Source: Candidatus Amarobacillus elongatus (GTDB taxonomy: Bacteria; Chloroflexota; Dehalococcoidia; Tepidiformales; Tepidiformaceae). Taken from it: DNA of 21,098 nucleotides. Numbering within the stretch: position 1 is the first letter of the stretch; each line of letters begins with the position of its first letter. A model generated the notes under the pieces. It worked only from the letters and a program-made list of their open reading frames with translations, made no database searches and was not told where the DNA came from. This document shows, one piece after another, positions 16,240 to 21,098 of the stretch. The stretch covers positions 1 through 21,098 of the forward strand of contig JADJBX010000004.1 in assembly GCA_016703545.1 (NCBI GenBank), written 5' to 3'. The translations under genes were made by a program, and so were the position numbers.

Positions 16240-16729
16240 GTGTCGGAGGCGCGGATCGTGGCAGGCGAACACGGACTGGGACTGGTCCTGTGGACCACGG
16301 ATATCCCCGGGATGACGGACTTCCTGGAGAAGGCGGCGGGCGTGCGGGTGGCGGCGCGGCACCCCGGGTTCGCTGAATTGGACGCCGACGGCGGCACGAT
16401 CTCGCTGCACGCCGACGAAGCCTCGCGGTCACACCCCTGGTTCAACGCCCTCGCGCGGGAAGGGGTGGCACGGGGCATCGGCGCGGAAATCCGGCTGCGC
16501 GTGGGGAGCACGCCGCAGGCATTTGCGAAGGCCACGGCGATGGGCGCCCTCTCGGTCCTGCCCCCCGTCCGAGATCGACGGACACCTGGAGTGCCAGGTG
16601 ATGGGCCCTGACAGCTACCTGTTCACGTTCTGGCAGGAAGAAGCGGCAGCTCCCGGCGAGGTGGCGCCACGGGTCACCACGACCTCGGCGGACTGGCCGA
16701 CGCGGCCCATGCAGTACCACCGCCGGTAA
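16240..16729 (+). CDS. VOC superfamily (glyoxalase-like) protein
   Basis: VOC proteins use paired beta-alpha-beta-beta-beta modules, often around a metal, for isomerase, dioxygenase or resistance functions. This protein reads GLGLVLWTTDIPGMTDFLEK, HPGFAELDADGGTISLHADE, HPWFNALAREGVARGIGAEI and, after one shift near 16563, PSEIDGHLECQVMGPDSYLF with TFWQ. The two half-modules are recognisable; no specific function can be assigned. The frame is open from GTG 16156, but the first 28 codons coincide with the AT-rich promoter-like stretch, so I prefer GTG 16240 (about 162 residues). It follows the DUF35 gene by 134 bp and may be its own transcript. It converges with the SDR gene, 4 bp apart. Confidence 0.7.
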
Positions 16730-16733
16730 CCGG

Positions 16734-17514
16734 TCACCACGCGGTCCAGCCGCCATCGACCACGAGCGTGTGGCCGGTGACGTAGTCGCTCGCGGCGCTG
16801 GCGAGGAAGATCACCGCGCCGGCGAGCTCGTGGGGCTGGCCCCAGCGCCCCGCGGGCGTCCGTTCGGTGATGAACCGGCGGCGCTCCGGGTCTTCGTACA
16901 GCGGCCGCGTGAGGTCGGTTTCGAAGTACGTGGGAGCGATGGCGTTGACCTGCACGTTCGCGGCGGCCCACTCGAGGGCGAGGACCCGTCAGCTGCTCGA
17001 CGCCGCCCTTGGCGCTGGCATAAGCAGCCTGGTTCGCGAGCGCCACGCTCCCGAGGATGCTTGAGATGTTGATGACCTTGCCCGAGCGCTGCCCCACGAG
17101 GTGCGGCCCGAAGGCGCGCGCGGCGAGGAAGTAGCCCTCGAGGTTCGTGGCAAGCACTTCCCGGTATTCGGCGGGCGTCAGTTCGAGCACCGGCTTGCGG
17201 ATGTTGATGCCGGCGTTGTTCACGAGGATGTCGACGCGGCCGAGGCGGGACACGGCGGCTTCGGCGAGCGCTGCGGCGTCCGCGGGGCGCGTCATGTCGG
17301 CGGTGATGGGCTCGCAGCGGCGGCCGAGCGCGCGCACCTCGTCCGCCAGCGATTCCAGCTCCGGGAGGGTGCGGCTGCTGACGGCGAGGTCCGCGCCCGC
17401 GGCGGCGAGGGCGAGCGCCATGGTCCGCCCCAGCCCCCGCCCTGCGCCGGTGACCACCGCCACACGGCCGGTGAGGTCGAAGAGGCGGATGCCGAGGAGT
17501 TCCGGTCGCGTCAC
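16734..17514 (-). CDS. SDR family oxidoreductase
   Basis: A classical short-chain dehydrogenase of about 260 residues, from GTG 17514. Visible motifs are the cofactor loop TGAGRGLG, the structural NNAG (VDILVNNAGINIRKP), the catalytic Ser in KVINISSILGSVAL and the YxxxK pair in QAAYASAKGG, then VQVNAIAPTYFETDLT, ERTPAGRWGQPHELAGAVIF and the tail YVTGHTLVVDGGW. The Ser/Arg after the first strand (VSSRT) suggests NADP preference. A lost base near 16989 splits the gene into two frames; with it restored the text reads RVLALEWAAANVQVN. The pattern resembles gluconate 5-dehydrogenase or 3-oxoacyl-ACP reductase-like SDRs, but the substrate is not fixed. Confidence 0.9.
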
Positions 17515-17526
17515 CGGGGGAGCATA
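17512..17526 (-). promoter_or_regulatory. Leaderless promoter (-10 TATGCT, then GTG) of the SDR gene
   Basis: On the minus strand TATGCT (17526-17521) is followed by exactly six bases and the GTG start at 17514. There is no Shine-Dalgarno sequence. The geometry matches the sites at 2917 and 5340. Confidence 0.5.
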
Positions 17527-17597
17527 GCGGGAGGAGCGGGCAGCCGGAACGGCGCACCGGGTCCGCTGATGTCAGGGACCCGGTGCGCATCCGGGAG

Positions 17598-20500
17598 TCA
17601 CTCGTAGCGGAGCGCCTCCGCAACCGGCACGCGCGAGGCGCCGCGCGCGGGGAGGAAGGTCATGAGCATCGACGCCGTGAAGGCGATGATGCAGATCACG
17701 GACAGGTTGAGCCACGGCACGATGAACGGCGCGCCCTTGGACTCCTCGCCGAAGTCCCCGGTGATGAACAGCACCCACGACAGGGAGAGGCCGAGGAAGA
17801 GCCCAAGGAGGATGCCGGAGAGGGCGATGAAGCCGGATTCGAAGAGGAAGCTCAGGGCGACCATGCTGCGCTGGTAGCCGATCGCCCGCAGCATGCCGAT
17901 CTGCTGGCGGCGTTCGACGACCGCGCGAGACGCCACCACGGCAAGTGCGGCGATGCCGACGATCAGGCCCAGCCCCATGAAACCCTGGAACACGAGCAGG
18001 AAGCCGTTGGAGATCGCCTGCTGGTCATCGAGGAGCTTCTGCAGCGAATCCGCGCTCGCCTGGACGAGAGCCGACTCGACCTTCTTCGCGTACTCCTCGC
18101 CATCGACACCGGGCTTGAGGGTCAGGTAGAACCGCTGCCCGCGAGAGGCCGGAAACGTCTCCTCGACGGTGGAGAGGCCGGTGATGATGCCGCCCGTCCC
18201 ATCGCCGCTGCCGCCGAGCGTGAGGAAGGTACCCGCCGCATCCTTCATGATGCCGATGACGGTGATGGTGCTCACGTTCCCGGTGCCCGGGTCGCGCAGC
18301 TTGAGCGTGAACGGCTGGAACGGTCCGGTGATTTCGTTGAGCTTGAGGAGTTCGCCCGCCGGGGGTCCGAAGGGGTCGGCGGGGGCGATGAGGTACGCGG
18401 GAATGACGGCCTTCGCCGGGTCGTCGCGGATGGCGTTCCACACCGCTCCGTCCGTTTCGTACCCGACCGCGCGGATGCGCATGCCGATGTTGGTCGACTG
18501 AATGAAGCCGGCGTCGGCGCCGATGACGGTGAAGCGCATGTACTCCGGAACGTACTTATCGTTCGGGTCCGCGGTCTGTTCGTTGTCGGCCTTCTTGCCG
18601 TCGCGGTTCTGGACCTCGGCCTCGAAGGAGCCGCGATACGGAGTTCGGCGGTCGTGGCGATATCGGTGGGCGGGAGCCCGGCCGCCTGGAGCGCCGCGCC
18701 GAGGTCGTCGATGCGGTTGTTTTCGTTGGGCTGGACGATGATGTCGAACCCGCCGCGGGACTCGTCGTTCAGGAAGATGGCGGAGAAGTTCGTGACCATC
18801 GTCGCCATCATCACGAGCGAGAACATGATCAGGCCGATCGCGACCATCGTCATGCCGGTGCGGAAGCGGGCCGTGAGCGGATAGGCCACGCCCGTCTTGA
18901 TGGCGGGGAGGATGCGGCCGAAGCGCGACCCGAGGCGGGCAATCAGCGGCAGCACGATGTCGGCGTTGTAGACCACGATGAAGACGCTCGCCGTGACCAT
19001 GACCATGCCGCTGAGGAAGAACATCTCGATGTCGCCGTTCAGTTCGCCGACGACCTTTTCGTACACGGGAACCCCGGCAGGTACCAGAGCACGAGCAGCG
19101 CGCTGGTGACGGTGAACGAAAGGCGAGGGCGACGCCGGAAGTAGCGCAGCGTGACGGCGGCGAAGAGGAAGATGAGCGAGACGCCGAGGAAGAACCAGAA
19201 GGAGCTATCCCGCTCCAGGCCGGCGTAGGTCATGGCGGCGCCTGCGAGGCCGAAAGCGAACGCGACGCCGACGCTCCGCGATCTGGACGCGGGCCTCTTG
19301 CAGGAGCGCGACGACGAAGCCCAACGGCGGCACGACGATGCCCGCGATGGGCAGCCAACGGGAGGCATGGATGCGGGGCTTGCGGTCGCGCACGATGACC
19401 ACGAGGAGCAGCGCGAGGAACTACCACGGCAGGATGAGGAACCAGCCGATGCCGGGAGGAGGATGCCCAGGATCCACGGCCAGCGGTGCGCCCTCGCTCG
19501 TGCGGTGGTCCCGGGTGAGGCCGACATTGTGTCCGCGCAGCAGGTAGAACCACACGGCGCGACGAGGCCAATGAGGATGAGCACGCTCCCCGAAGAGCAT
19601 GCCGAGCGGGCCGATAAGGAAGAGCGAGAGCCCCACGGGCACGCCGGTCGCCATGACGCCGGTGAGGGCCGCGCGGACGTACCCGCGCCAGGTCGCGGCT
19701 TCCGGGTTGTAGGGGTGGGTCTCGGGGAGGTCGCGGATGGCGGCCGTGATGTTGAGCCGGCTCGCGCGCCACGACGAAATGAAGATGACGATGAAGGTGG
19801 CGATGACGCCCAGGCAGAACGCGACGATGAGGCTGCGCGGCGTAAACGACACCGTCAGGTCCAGCCCAGGACCTCGCCGGCCGTGGACCTGATGATGGTG
19901 ACCATGAGCACGGTGACGCCTATGCCCGCGATCAGCCCGACGACGGCGGCGCCGAGGTCGTAGCCCATGCCCTCGGCGAGGAACGATTCGACGAGCTGAA
20001 GTGCCGCTTCTGCGCCGACGGCGCGGGCCATGCCCATCTGGTCACCGGCGGCGAGCATCACGAAGATCAGGAAGATCGTGGAGTACGCCGGCGGCGATGG
20101 AGAACAGCCCAAAGACGACGAAGATGGTCGTGGAAGGCGTTGCCGAGGAGCTCGGCGAACCGCACGGCATCCTTCTTGAACGGCTGCACCTCGGTAGGGG
20201 CGGTCGCCGAACGCCTGCTCGATCTTTGTCGACGACGACATCCGGAGTGAGAGGGCCGCACTTCACCCCTGCCGGTGCTGGAGACCACGACGCCGTTCGC
20301 GTTTTCGCCCTTGCTGGTGATGGCGGCTGCGTGGTGGCGGAAACCGCGACGCCGCCGCCCTGCTTGGCGAAGGAGTTGAACGCGCCGGTGAGCACTTCGT
20401 TGGGCGAGATGACCTTGACCACCAGCGTGATCGGCTTGCCTTCGCAGAAGATCGAGACCTCGTCGCCGGGCTTCGCGTCGATCTTCTCGGCGAGCTCCTT

Positions 20501-21061
20501 GTTCACGGCGATCCTGTTCGGCCCGAGGCCGATGGGCTTGCCATCGATGTCGTTGAGGCCACCCAGCGTGGAAGGCCCGGCGTCCCGTGGCCGGAAGCCG
20601 ACGATGGTGGCGGAGGCTTGTCCAGCGCGTGCGCTGGTTCTGGACGGGAGGGATTCAGTTCAGCGGGACAAACGCCTCGATGTCGGCGTCGCCGGCGAAC
20701 CGCAGCCGCTGCCACGCCTCGATTCCGGCGATTGGGATCACCGTCCGCCCGCAGCCAGCGGGCTGCTTGTCGGTGTCCCAGAGGATGAGTTCGTCGGCCT
20801 CGCTGGCGAGGTTGTACATCTCGGCCGTGACGCTGGTCGAGGGTGTCACCGGTGCGAAGGCGGCACCGCGGACCGGCGTCGAGAGTACGAGGCCAATGAT
20901 GATGAGCGCGGTCTGCGCCTTGCGCCGGGGATGCCGGTGCAGCCCCATCTTGAACACCACCGGGTTATGAAGGGCGATGAGGGCGACGAGCACAAGATGA
21001 GGGCCGGCGACGACGCAGCCCACGGCGATCCAGCCATGGAGAGGCCGAAGAGCTCGTTCAT
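17598..21061 (-). CDS. Large FtsX-type ABC transporter permease (two FtsX domains)
   Basis: Joined across many frame breaks, this is a protein of about 1150 residues. It begins MNELFGLSM at ATG 21061, then a cytoplasmic-side segment RRKAQTALIIIGLVLST (first helix), and a long extracytoplasmic domain (TAEMYNLASEADELILWDTD, IDAKPGDEVSIFCEGKPITL). The first FtsX core is IFLIFVMLAA, MGMARAVGA and VTVLMVTIIRST, with IVAFCLGVIATFIVIFISSW. After central helices comes a second half: RTGMTMVAIGLIMFSLVMMA, another outer domain, and the C-terminal FtsX core GLGLIVGIAALAVVASRAVV, ERRQQIGMLRAIGYQRSMVA and VPVAEALRYE before the stop at 17598. This is the MacB/LolC-like exporter architecture used for lipoprotein, lipid or peptide export or envelope signalling. 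Its ATPase probably lies just upstream. Confidence 0.88.
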
Positions 21062-21096
21062 GCGTGGCCCCCGGCCACCTTCGCATCGTGGCCTGC
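21058..21096 (-). CDS. Probable end of the cognate ABC ATPase (partial)
   Basis: A frame entering from the right edge ends in TGA at 21060-21058, overlapping the permease start as ATGA. Only 12 residues are visible (AGHDAKVAGGHA). The overlap is typical of coupled transporter genes, and an ATP-binding subunit is expected there; the sequence itself is too short to prove it. Confidence 0.3.
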   Translation of the reverse strand, partial: AGHDAKVAGGHA

Positions 21097-21098
21097 GA

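Noticed and set aside
17583..18884. Plus-strand frame of 433 codons opposite the permease
   Set aside because: Shadow of the FtsX permease; the minus strand carries clear membrane helices and the ERRQQIGMLRAIG motif.

Overview
This window is very GC-rich bacterial chromosomal DNA with densely packed housekeeping and acyl-CoA metabolism genes. I see no phage, insertion sequence, CRISPR array, rRNA or tRNA. The gene set suggests Chloroflexota (Dehalococcoidia-like) or, second choice, Actinobacteria. Pointers are a stand-alone catalytic methylmalonyl-CoA mutase subunit, a TIGR03960-type radical SAM protein, a DUF35 protein paired with a thiolase-like protein, a secreted DUF2680-like protein beside a two-component system, and leaderless promoters of the form TANNNT-N6-start. 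The lineage is an inference.

Almost every long gene is broken by one- or two-base shifts that keep the conserved protein sequence intact across two or three frames. Genes that should be intact are affected (aat, acs, the mutase, the histidine kinase), so I read this as residual indel error in the sequence. Gene spans below therefore join frames.

Layout. 1-902: end of a hotdog thioesterase, then aat (+). 958-2806: radical SAM protein (-). 2929-3376: small unknown protein (+). 3600-8141: methylmalonyl-CoA mutase, SGNH hydrolase and acetyl-CoA synthetase (+). 8180-10075: MOSC protein, GNAT acetyltransferase and 3-hydroxyacyl-CoA dehydrogenase (-). 10228-14383: a possible envelope-stress or redox module (+) with a Thr/Ala-rich membrane-anchored peptide, a ferric-reductase-like haem membrane protein, an OmpR-type response regulator with its kinase, and a secreted DUF2680-like protein. 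14514-16729: thiolase-like protein, DUF35 partner and VOC protein (+). 16734-17514: SDR (-). 17598-21061: large FtsX-type ABC permease (-), probably preceded by its ATPase just off the right edge.

Two observations stand out. First, near-identical direct repeats (TTCTCAG, then CTCAG/CCCAG one helical turn on) lie upstream of the membrane-peptide/reductase pair, the two-component operon and the secreted protein. This suggests one locally encoded regulon. Second, the thiolase-like protein lacks both the usual nucleophilic Cys and the GHPxG histidine and sits next to a DUF35 gene, which resembles Ltp2-type aldolases more than true thiolases.
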